Shown here piece by piece: positions 7,855 through 14,504 of a DNA stretch of 15,313 nt. The position numbers and the translations under genes were made by a program. The notes beneath the pieces are model-generated. The model searched no databases. It was not told the DNA's origin and saw only the letters and a list, made by a program, of their open reading frames with translations. Origin of the DNA: Lactobacillus helveticus DSM 20075 = CGMCC 1.1877 (GTDB lineage Bacteria; Bacillota; Bacilli; Lactobacillales; Lactobacillaceae); NCBI RefSeq assembly GCF_000160855.1, contig NZ_GG700752.1:429670-444982 (forward strand), in the 5' to 3' direction. Each line of letters starts with the position of its first letter. The first letter of the stretch is position 1.

Positions 7855-9150
7855 ATGAAGCAGATGATTATTCATGGTGGAAAGCCTCTACAAGGTGATG
7901 TTTGGATTGGTGGCGCCAAGAACTCTACAGTTGCGCTCATTCCAGCATCGATTTTGTCAAGAACACCAGTAACTTTGGAAGGCGTCCCAAGGATTGCTGA
8001 TGTTGCCAACTTAATGGATTTATTAAGCGAGATGGATGTACATTGTGATTTTGGAGAAACTACATTACGTATTGATCCAGAAAATATCAAGATGAGTCCA
8101 TTACCAGCTGGTAAGATTAAGAGTTTGCGTGCATCGTATTACTTCATGGGTGCACTTCTTGGTCGTTTTGGCAAGGCAGTAGTAGGCTTCCCTGGTGGTG
8201 ACGATATTGGGCCACGTCCTATTGACCAACATATTAAAGGCTTTGAAGCCTTAGGCGCCAGTGTAAAGAATGAAAATGATCAAATTATAATTACAGCACC
8301 AGAAGATGGATTGCATGGGGCAAAAATTCATTTGAAAATGCCATCTGTTGGTGCAACGATGAATATTATTATGGCCAGTGTAACTGCGCAGGGTCAAACT
8401 ATTATTGAAAATGCAGCTAAAGAACCAGAAATTATTGATTTAGCCACCTTTTTAAACAATATGGGTGCAGTAATTCGTGGTGCCGGAACTGATTCAATCA
8501 GAATTGAAGGTGTGGATATGCTTAAAGCACAGATTCCACATACAATTATTCCTGATCGTATTGAAGCAGGTACTTATGTTTCTTTGGCCGCTTGCATTGG
8601 TAATGGTATTCGTATTCATAATATTATTGAAGAACACCTAGATTCTTACTTAGCTAAAGTAGAAGAAATGGGTGTAGTAATTGACGCAGATGAAGATTCA
8701 CTTTATGTTTACCCAGCAGGGGACTTAAAGATGGTTCAGGTGAAGACCAATGTGTATCCTGGCTTTGCCACTGACCTTCAACAACCAATTACCCCACTTC
8801 TTTTAACTGCTAAATTAGGTGAAGGCATAGTAATTGATAATATTTATCCAAAACGTAACGGTCACATCCCACAATTACAAAAGATGGGGGCTGATATTAA
8901 GGTTGAGGATAATATTATTTTGGCTCATCCAACTAAGCAACTTCATGGTGCAAAAGTAACTGCTGGTGAAATTAGGGCAGGAGCTTGCTTGATGATTGCT
9001 GGATTAATGGCAAGTGGTACCACTGTAATTGATAAAGCTGGCAATATTTTGCGCGGGTATGATCGTGTACAAGAGAAGCTTCGTCAACTTGGAGCTGATG
9101 TCACAATTAAAGATGATCCAAGTGAACCTGATATATTAGACAATATCTAG
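7855..9150 (+). CDS. murA: UDP-N-acetylglucosamine 1-carboxyvinyltransferase, Asp-type active site
   Basis: The 431-residue EPSP-synthase-fold enzyme transfers enolpyruvate from PEP to UDP-GlcNAc, the first committed step of peptidoglycan synthesis. The conserved Lys22-Asn23 pair (GGAKNST), Asp307 in GFATDLQQP, Arg374 in EIRAGACLM and the arginine of LRGYDRV are all present. The loop that normally carries the general-acid Cys (PGGC at E. coli Cys115) reads GFPGGDDIGPRPID here, with Asp116 in the Cys position. Such Asp variants are active and insensitive to fosfomycin in other bacteria. ATG 7855 has AAGGA at 7841-7845. A TATGAT-like -10 (7817-7822) lies upstream with no clear -35. Many Firmicutes carry two MurA paralogues, so this may be one of a pair. 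Confidence 0.95.
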   Translation: MKQMIIHGGKPLQGDVWIGGAKNSTVALIPASILSRTPVTLEGVPRIADVANLMDLLSEMDVHCDFGETTLRIDPENIKMSPLPAGKIKSLRASYYFMGALLGRFGKAVVGFPGGDDIGPRPIDQHIKGFEALGASVKNENDQIIITAPEDGLHGAKIHLKMPSVGATMNIIMASVTAQGQTIIENAAKEPEIIDLATFLNNMGAVIRGAGTDSIRIEGVDMLKAQIPHTIIPDRIEAGTYVSLAACIGNGIRIHNIIEEHLDSYLAKVEEMGVVIDADEDSLYVYPAGDLKMVQVKTNVYPGFATDLQQPITPLLLTAKLGEGIVIDNIYPKRNGHIPQLQKMGADIKVEDNIILAHPTKQLHGAKVTAGEIRAGACLMIAGLMASGTTVIDKAGNILRGYDRVQEKLRQLGADVTIKDDPSEPDILDNI

Positions 9151-9152
9151 TT

Positions 9153-9186
9153 AAAAAGGCATATTCGAATAAGAATATGCTTTTTT
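9153..9186 (+). terminator. Rho-independent terminator of murA
   Basis: GCATATTC (9159-9166) pairs with GAATATGC (9173-9180) around a 6-nt loop, with an A run before and six Ts after. It begins three bases after the murA stop. Confidence 0.92.
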
Positions 9187-9188
9187 AT

Positions 9189-9217
9189 TTGTTACAATGA
9201 AAGAGCTTACATAAAAT
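9189..9217 (+). promoter_or_regulatory. Promoter of the broken HAD gene
   Basis: TTGTTA (9189-9194) and TAAAAT (9212-9217) are spaced by exactly 17 bases. AAGGA at 9227-9231 then precedes ATG 9239 by seven bases. Expression signals look intact although the gene is not. Confidence 0.6.
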
Positions 9218-9238
9218 AAAAAGTATAAGGAAAGTAAA

Positions 9239-9891
9239 ATGGATTTAAAGAATAAAAAAGTAGCTTTTTTGACATGGATGGAACACTAGTTTATAGTGAG
9301 ACATTATATTTTCAAACGCGTAAAGAAGTTTTAGCAAAATATGGTTTTGATTATCAAAAATCTGAAAATAATAAACTTTTGGCAACTGGGTTTGAGCCTA
9401 CATTGAGATATTTACAGCAAAAAACAGGTGATAAGGCATTAGGGCAAAAGATTTTTGATGAGGCCTTGGCTTTATTTAATCAGCGAGTTGAATAAGGGAA
9501 GCTGGCAGTTAAACCTGGTGCAGAAAAATTGCTTAGTTTTTTACAAGAAAAAGGAATTAAATCTTACATTACCTCTTCTTCAGATATGGAAAAGATTAAT
9601 TTTAATCTTAGCCACAACGATTTGCGTCAATATTCTGCAGGTATCGTTGCCGGTGAAGATGTAAAAAATAATAAGCCAGCTCCAGATATTTATCTTCATG
9701 CATTGGATATCGCAAAAGTGAATAAAAATGAAGCAGTGATTTTTGAAGATGCACCAAATGGAGTGGAATCAGGATTAAATGCAGGAATTGATGTGGTACT
9801 TGTTCCAGACCAAGTGATGCCGTCAGAAGAAATAACCAAAAAGGTGACTGTAGTCAAAACACTTGCCGATGCAATTCCATTATTTGAGTAA
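9239..9891 (+). pseudogene. HAD-superfamily hydrolase (beta-phosphoglucomutase/phosphatase-like), broken
   Basis: From ATG 9239 the frame reads MDLKNKKVAF, then leaves the family frame at the T run 9265-9270. One extra T would give VAFFDMDGTLVYSET, the HAD motif I with its two catalytic aspartates. The next lesion is an in-frame TAA at 9493-9495 in NQRVE-stop-GKLAVKPGAE, where CAA (Gln) is the likely ancestor. Beyond it the same frame runs to TAA 9889-9891 with the rest of the fold: YITSSSDMEK (motif II Ser/Thr), NNKPAPDIYLHAL (motif III Lys) and VIFEDAPNGVESGLNAG (motif IV acidic). Repaired length is about 217 residues, normal for this subgroup. A downstream start at ATG 9274 would lack the nucleophile Asp, so a short product should be inactive. 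Substrate is unknown. Confidence 0.88.
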
Positions 9892-9893
9892 AA

Positions 9894-9927
9894 AATAAGA
9901 GCTTGAGATGATTCTCAAGCTCTTATT
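9894..9927. terminator. Bidirectional terminator between HAD pseudogene and pepD
   Basis: A perfect 15-bp stem (9894-9908 with 9913-9927) has a 4-nt loop, with A-rich sequence on the left and T-rich on the right. It sits between two converging genes and can stop transcription from either side. Confidence 0.9.
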
Positions 9928-9946
9928 GCTTTTTATATTTGAATTA

Positions 9947-11371
9947 TTAGTCGAGCAAGTCGTACTTCAAAGTCATTAAGCCGTGACCTTCGTCAACCAT
10001 TTGACCCAAAAGTTCGACAGTATTGTTGTAAACAGTGTCAGACATCTTTTGGTTAGCTACAATTAATTTATCTTGCAATTCCTTGCCTGAAAGATTCTTA
10101 ACTTCTTTATCAGTTTCATGTTGAATCTTGTGGCATTGCGCTAAACTCTTTTGTTCAAAGGCATCTTCAAGTTCGCCATATACACGGTAGTTGGTGTCGC
10201 CAAGTTGAGCAGTTAACTTGTTTAACCAGAAAATCTTGTTCAAGTTAAACTTAGGAGTGGTTTGCCAAGCTTCTGGAGTGGTTGTGACGTTGGTGTAGAA
10301 TGGCAACATTGAGTTGAAGGTGTTAGGACCAAATGCTAACCATTGGACACCCGCAATTTCTGCAGGAACGTCATTTCTGATTTGTAAAATGTGGGTTTCA
10401 AAGTTTCTGTTAATTCCGATTGGACGGAAGGTCTTCTTTTGTTCAGGAGTACCTTGATCACCGTATGCATCGTAAGGGGTGTCTTGGTAGTGTGAGCTTT
10501 CAGCCCACTTAATATCTTCGATTGAGATTAAGCGGTTAGCACGGCAAATGAAAGGTTGATCTTGATCTGCTGGAGTGCCGCCAAAGTCGGGATCAAAGTA
10601 GTTGTGAATGTACCAAGCACGTGGGTTGTTGTAGTGTGCATCCTTGATAGTTGAAGAACCAAAGATGTGACGCATATTGTAACCTTCACGGTCTGGATTT
10701 AAATGATATTCATCGATTAAATCCTTTAAGTCGCTAGCTGCAGCGAAGTTTTCGCTGTCATCGAAGTCGAAAGTATCGATGTTTAAACGGTTTGGTGCGA
10801 TAACGTAGGCATCATCAGGGATGCGGCGTGCAATCCAGTGGTGACCACCAATAGTTTCAAGGTACCAGATATTGTCTTTATCTGAGAAGGCCATACCGTT
10901 CATTTCGTAGGTACCATATTTTTCAACAAGGTAGCCGACACGCTTAACGCCATCGAAAGCAGAGTGAAGATATGGAAGAGTTAAAGTAACAAAGTCTTCT
11001 TCCCCAAGACCACCTTCGCTTGGATCAAGAATAGGATCAACGCCTTGGATGCGTGAATTAGTGGTAATAGTTTCAGTAGCGGTCATTGCCACGTTATCAG
11101 CGTTGATACCGGCAGCGCCCCAAATACCATTTTTACCAGAAACATCTGGAGCACTAGTATAACGAAGTGGAGTTTCAGCTAAATCTTCATCATCGATCTT
11201 TTGCTTGCTGATAACGCTAGTGTAGCGCTTAGGTTGGTCTTCTGGATTAACTGCTTTAAAACCTTCAGGGATAATTACACGGCCACCATCTTCACTACGA
11301 GCGATCATAGTTGAGCCGTCAATACTTGCTTTTTTACCTACTAAGATAGTAGTACATTCTGTTTGTTTCAT
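9947..11371 (-). CDS. pepD: Dipeptidase, peptidase family C69 (PepD type)
   Basis: The 474-residue product matches the Lactobacillus dipeptidase PepD in length and N-terminus. It is an Ntn-hydrolase whose nucleophile is the Cys at position 6 in MKQTECTTILVGKKAS, and it is followed by the family motif DGSTMIARSEDGGR. Further typical stretches are GIWGAAGINADNVAMTATET and GGHHWIARRIPDDAYVIAPN. It splits dipeptides in the cytoplasm, the last stage of peptide use in lactobacilli growing on casein. There is no signal peptide. ATG 11371 is preceded by AAAGGA. It lies 80 bases after the AraC-type regulator on the same strand with no terminator between, so it may be read from both that transcript and its own promoter. 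Confidence 0.94.
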   Translation of the reverse strand: MKQTECTTILVGKKASIDGSTMIARSEDGGRVIIPEGFKAVNPEDQPKRYTSVISKQKIDDEDLAETPLRYTSAPDVSGKNGIWGAAGINADNVAMTATETITTNSRIQGVDPILDPSEGGLGEEDFVTLTLPYLHSAFDGVKRVGYLVEKYGTYEMNGMAFSDKDNIWYLETIGGHHWIARRIPDDAYVIAPNRLNIDTFDFDDSENFAAASDLKDLIDEYHLNPDREGYNMRHIFGSSTIKDAHYNNPRAWYIHNYFDPDFGGTPADQDQPFICRANRLISIEDIKWAESSHYQDTPYDAYGDQGTPEQKKTFRPIGINRNFETHILQIRNDVPAEIAGVQWLAFGPNTFNSMLPFYTNVTTTPEAWQTTPKFNLNKIFWLNKLTAQLGDTNYRVYGELEDAFEQKSLAQCHKIQHETDKEVKNLSGKELQDKLIVANQKMSDTVYNNTVELLGQMVDEGHGLMTLKYDLLD

Positions 11372-11412
11372 TGAATCATTCCTTTACTGTTTTAATAAGT
11401 TATACACTATAT

Positions 11413-11442
11413 ATTGTATGCAAAGAAGCCTGAGTTAAGCAA
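11413..11442 (-). promoter_or_regulatory. Possible pepD promoter
   Basis: On the minus strand TTGCTT (11442-11437) and TACAAT (11418-11413) are separated by 18 bases, 41 bases ahead of the pepD start codon. The -35 is weak. Confidence 0.45.
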
Positions 11443-11451
11443 AGAATATAA

Positions 11452-12276
11452 TTAATTTCTACGAAATACATTGGGGCTAACACCACTGTAACGCTTAAAT
11501 GCTTTTGAAAAAGTAAATTCGTCACCATAGCCAACTTTGTGGGCGATTTCTTTTAAGTTGGATGTGGTATTTTGCAATTCTTTTTTGGCTGCTTCCATGC
11601 GCAGCTGCATCAGATATTTTTGCGGTGAAATATTAGTATTTTCTCTAAATAATGAATATAAAAAACTACGTGAGACACCTAACCTGTTGCAAAGCTCCAC
11701 AATGTTGCAATTAGGATCAGTATAATTTTTTTGCAAATAATTAATTGCGATTTGGTATTGATCATCTTTAGGAGTTTTTCGAACTGGAGGATGGTTAGGA
11801 AATTCTTTGACTAAATAGTAGAAGAACTGAGAAGTAAGAGACGCAATTTTAAGATTAGTTAGTAAAGACTTTCTTTTATTCAGCATTTCGTATAGTTCTA
11901 GTAAGATACTGTAGAATTCAGTTCTTTTGATTTGACGAAGAAAATTTTTATTAGGTAAATTGGATGCCTCAATTATTTTCTTAGTATCACTGCCAGCTAA
12001 GCCTAGCCAGAGATATTCCCACGGATTGTCTTTATCAGCTTTAAAAAAACATGTTGTATTGCGTGGTATTAAAAATAGATCTCCCTGACTTAAATTAACG
12101 GTGTGATGGCCATTGGATGAAAAAGTGCCTTCACCTGAAAGGATGTAGTATAAAACGTAGTTTTTTTGCAAATTATTGCTTTCAAAATATTCATTGGGAT
12201 GACACTTTTGTTGACCATAAAATAGAATGTAGCTTTCAATATGTGGATTGGATAAATTATGGTATTGATTTGGCAT
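11452..12276 (-). CDS. AraC-family transcriptional regulator (MsmR/RafR-like)
   Basis: The 274-residue protein has an N-terminal cupin-like sensor domain (about 1-140), with the GEGTFSSNGHHTVNLSQGDLF strand pattern and PRNTTCFFKAD. The C-terminal AraC DNA-binding domain (about 175-274) has two helix-turn-helix units: IVELCNRLGVSRSFLYSLF, and LKEIAHKVGYGDEFTFSKAF followed by KRYSGVSPNVFRRN. Relatives in lactic acid bacteria often activate sugar-uptake operons (msm, raf). Here there are no sugar transport or glycosidase genes beside it, so its target cannot be read from context; pepD just downstream is the nearest candidate. ATG 12276 has GAGG five bases upstream. A -10-like TATAAT lies at 12319-12314 on the minus strand, between the pbuX terminator and the gene. 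Confidence 0.88.
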   Translation of the reverse strand: MPNQYHNLSNPHIESYILFYGQQKCHPNEYFESNNLQKNYVLYYILSGEGTFSSNGHHTVNLSQGDLFLIPRNTTCFFKADKDNPWEYLWLGLAGSDTKKIIEASNLPNKNFLRQIKRTEFYSILLELYEMLNKRKSLLTNLKIASLTSQFFYYLVKEFPNHPPVRKTPKDDQYQIAINYLQKNYTDPNCNIVELCNRLGVSRSFLYSLFRENTNISPQKYLMQLRMEAAKKELQNTTSNLKEIAHKVGYGDEFTFSKAFKRYSGVSPNVFRRN

Positions 12277-12322
12277 ATTAACCTCACTCAGTTATAGAAA
12301 ATATCTTATATCTATTATAGAT

Positions 12323-12360
12323 GAAAAAAATGAAGGACATCTAACTTGATGTCCTTCATT
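12323..12360 (-). terminator. Rho-independent terminator of the xpt-pbuX operon
   Basis: A perfect 13-bp stem (12348-12360 with 12329-12341) closes a 6-nt loop and is followed on the minus strand by a run of seven Ts. It separates pbuX from the AraC-type gene. Confidence 0.93.
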
Positions 12361-12375
12361 TGATTGGTTAATTTA

Positions 12376-13649
12376 CTAGTTTTTTTGTTTATTGAAAATT
12401 AAATTAAGCAAAGTTGAACTTAAACTGGCTAATACGATACCATTGCCGAGGAAAAGCTGGATTGTTTGAGGTAAAGCTTGAAAAATTTGTGGATAAACTG
12501 TTACGCCTAATCCTAATCCGATTGAAATTGCTACTACGAGAATGTTGCGGTTGTTTTGAAAATCTACTTTAGTTAGCATTTTAATTCCTTGAACAGCGAT
12601 CATGGTAAACATGACTAGCATTGCTCCACCTAAAACGGAATTAGGGATGATTGTAACTAGAGCACCGATTTTAGGCAATAAACCCATACCCATTAAAAGT
12701 CCCGCAGCCCAGAAAATAGGTCGCTTGGTTTTGATGCCAGATAGTTGGAGCAAGCCAACGTTTTGTGAGAATGTGGTGTAAGGAAGGGTGTTGAAAAGAC
12801 CACCAAAGATTTGTGCAATACCTTCTGCACGATATCCTTTTTTTAGATCTTGTTCAGTGATGTCTTGATGAAGGAGATCACCGATGGCAAAGAATACGCC
12901 GGTTGATTCGACCATGGAAACTAAAGCGATGATAATCATGGTTAAGCAGGATGACCACTCAAATTCTGGAACTCCGAAATAGAAAAGTTGTGGTAAATGG
13001 AACCAGGAAGCTTGAGCTACTGGTGTTAGAGTTACGAGGCCCATGCAGCTGGCAAGCAGTGTTCCCACAATTAAGCCAATCAAAACGGAGATGGAGCGAA
13101 GAAATCCTTTGGTCCAGACTTCTATGGCTACGATGATGATAATAGTTAAAAAGGCAGCAATTAGATTTTTAGTATCACCGAAGTCCTTAGCTTGAGCATT
13201 GCCGCCACCCATGTTTTGAAAAGCGACAGGAATTAATGTTAGTCCAATGACTGTGATTAAAGTTCCTGTGACAACAGGTGGAAAAAGCTTTTTGATTTTT
13301 GAAAACCAGCCAGCGATTAGAAAGACGAAGATTCCGGCGACGATGATCGCACCATACATGGTGTTAATTGAGAACTTTTGTCCAATCATCTCTAGGGGTG
13401 CAACTGCTTGGATAGCACAGCCTAAAACGACGGGTAAGCCAATACCGAAATATTTATTTCTAAATAATTGAATTAAAGTGGCTAGACCACACATAAAAAT
13501 ATCAATGGAGACCAGATAAGTCATCTGCTCACTGTTAAATTTAAGGGCGGTACCGATCAAAAGGGGAACAGCAACCGCACCGGAATACATTGCAAGTAGA
13601 TGTTGTAGACCTAAGATAGCTGCTTTTTTGTGGCTAACATCGTGTTCAT
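12376..13649 (-). pseudogene. pbuX: Xanthine permease (NCS2/NAT family), 5' end frameshifted
   Basis: This is a multi-spanning membrane transporter of the nucleobase-cation symporter-2 family, importing xanthine for the adjacent xpt. The family motifs VESTGVFFAIGDLL and QNVGLLQLSG are present and the C-terminus is complete. The first in-frame ATG (13590) falls inside the first membrane helix. The frame continues upstream as DVSHKKAAILGLQHLLA, which includes the conserved Gln-His pair of NAT helix 1, but has no ATG, GTG or TTG before a stop. The natural start, ATG 13649 three bases after the xpt stop, is one base out of frame and ends at a TAG after 12 codons. One missing base, for instance in the A run at 13622-13628, would restore a protein of 424 residues. 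Either the gene is inactive, or it uses slippage or the internal ATG. Translation would be coupled to xpt, as no separate ribosome site is seen. Confidence 0.85.
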
Positions 13650-13652
13650 AGT

Positions 13653-14231
13653 TTAATTTTCATTTTCAAAGTGAACCTGACCATCTTTAAAACTATCAAT
13701 ACTTGCTAAAGCTTCAAAATGAAGACCATGCTGCTTAACCCAGTCGCTACCGCCTTGAAAGGTTTTAGCAACAACGGCACCTACGCCAACGATGTTGCAT
13801 TCAGCTTGCTTGGCGATGTTAACCATGCCTTTAACAGCTTCACCTTGAGCAACGAAATCATCGATAATCAGAAGATTTTCACCCTTGTGCAGGAATTTTT
13901 CTTCGACGCAGATTTTATTGTTAACCTTTTTGGTATATGAGAAGACATCGGCCCAATAAACGGCATCGTTAAGAGTTGATGGCTTCTTTTTTCTGGCAAA
14001 AACCATAGGTACGTCTAATACATAGGCGGTCATCACACCGGGTGCAATTCCAGAAGCTTCACAGGTTAAAACCTTGTCGATCTTTTGATCTGCAAAAAGG
14101 CGTTTAAATTCTTCACCACATTGCATCATCAGTTGGGGATCAACTTGATGATTCAAAAATGAATTGATTTTTAAAACGTCACCGTCTAAAACTTCGCCAT
14201 CTTTTTTAATTCTGTCTTCTAATAACTTCAA
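13653..14231 (-). CDS. xpt: Xanthine phosphoribosyltransferase
   Basis: The 192-residue product has the usual length of Xpt, which makes XMP from xanthine and PRPP in the cytoplasm. The PRPP-binding motif LLIIDDFVAQGEA is at 120-132, with the conserved TCEASGIAPG (56-65) and VFARKKKPSTL (77-87) segments. The start is TTG 14231, chosen because a strong GGGAGG (14243-14238) lies six bases upstream and the family N-terminus MKLLEDRI begins there. It heads a two-gene operon with pbuX, three bases downstream, under a guanine riboswitch. That is the same control and gene pair as in B. subtilis. The coding region looks intact. Confidence 0.96.
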   Translation of the reverse strand: MKLLEDRIKKDGEVLDGDVLKINSFLNHQVDPQLMMQCGEEFKRLFADQKIDKVLTCEASGIAPGVMTAYVLDVPMVFARKKKPSTLNDAVYWADVFSYTKKVNNKICVEEKFLHKGENLLIIDDFVAQGEAVKGMVNIAKQAECNIVGVGAVVAKTFQGGSDWVKQHGLHFEALASIDSFKDGQVHFENEN

Positions 14232-14252
14232 CTTTTACCTCCCGAGATAAAC

Positions 14253-14291
14253 AAAAAGACCTCTTCTACCTTAACATAGGTAAAAGAGGTC
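14253..14291 (-). terminator. Riboswitch-controlled terminator ahead of xpt
   Basis: On the minus strand the 14-nt 5' arm (14291-14278) pairs with the 3' arm (14271-14258) with a single G-T pair and a 6-nt loop, then five Ts. It lies between the guanine aptamer and the xpt ribosome site. A second copy of its 5' arm lies 33 bases upstream. Confidence 0.9.
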
Positions 14292-14340
14292 CATAAGATA
14301 TATCATTCTTAGGTAAAAGAGGTCCATAAGATATATCATT
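14278..14340 (-). repeat. Perfect 30-bp direct repeat, 33-bp period, in the riboswitch expression platform
   Basis: Bases 14278-14307 and 14311-14340 are identical, separated by three bases. Each copy contains the complete 14-nt 5' arm of the xpt terminator, while the 3' arm occurs once. It looks like a local tandem duplication. Confidence 0.97.
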
Positions 14341-14352
14341 TTTAACTTTCAA

Positions 14353-14420
14353 TCACCTATAGTCCATTATTTAGGGTAATGGGTAGAAACTCTCGACCAT
14401 GTTACGACTTTATATAGATA
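14353..14420 (-). ncRNA. Purine riboswitch aptamer, guanine class
   Basis: Read on the minus strand, the leader holds the purine-aptamer core in order. These are the joining segment TATAAAG, L2 with AACATGG, the invariant GTTTCTACC, a P3 of CATTA/TAATG around a CCCTAAA loop, and GACTATAGG closing P1 against CTATA. The pyrimidine in GACTA that reads the ligand is C, as in guanine/hypoxanthine aptamers (adenine types have T). L2 GG and L3 CC for the kissing interaction are kept. P2 is weak, with only about three clear pairs (TCG/CGA). Binding of guanine would favour the terminator and lower xpt-pbuX expression. Confidence 0.9.
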
Positions 14421-14434
14421 TTTTTGTTGGTTCA

Positions 14435-14463
14435 ATCTTAGCAGAAGATTTTACCGAACACAA
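14435..14463 (-). promoter_or_regulatory. Promoter of the xpt-pbuX operon
   Basis: On the minus strand TTGTGT (14463-14458) is followed after 17 bases by TAAGAT (14440-14435), with TGC directly before it as an extended -10. The predicted start is about 10 bases before the aptamer. Confidence 0.6.
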
Positions 14464-14504
14464 GTTAAAATTGAGAGTTAAATGTTCGATTATTAATGCA
14501 AGAC

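Noticed and set aside
9274..9495. Separate small protein starting MDGTLVYSET
   Set aside because: It is the fragment of the HAD gene between the frameshift and the nonsense codon, and it lacks the nucleophile Asp of motif I.
12311..12321. Short palindrome TCTATTATAGA as an operator of the AraC-type gene
   Set aside because: It is only 11 bases, AT-rich and overlaps a -10-like box; too little to call an operator.
14278..14340. CRISPR-like repeat
   Set aside because: Only two copies with a 3-base gap, and the repeat is explained by the terminator 5' arm of the xpt leader.
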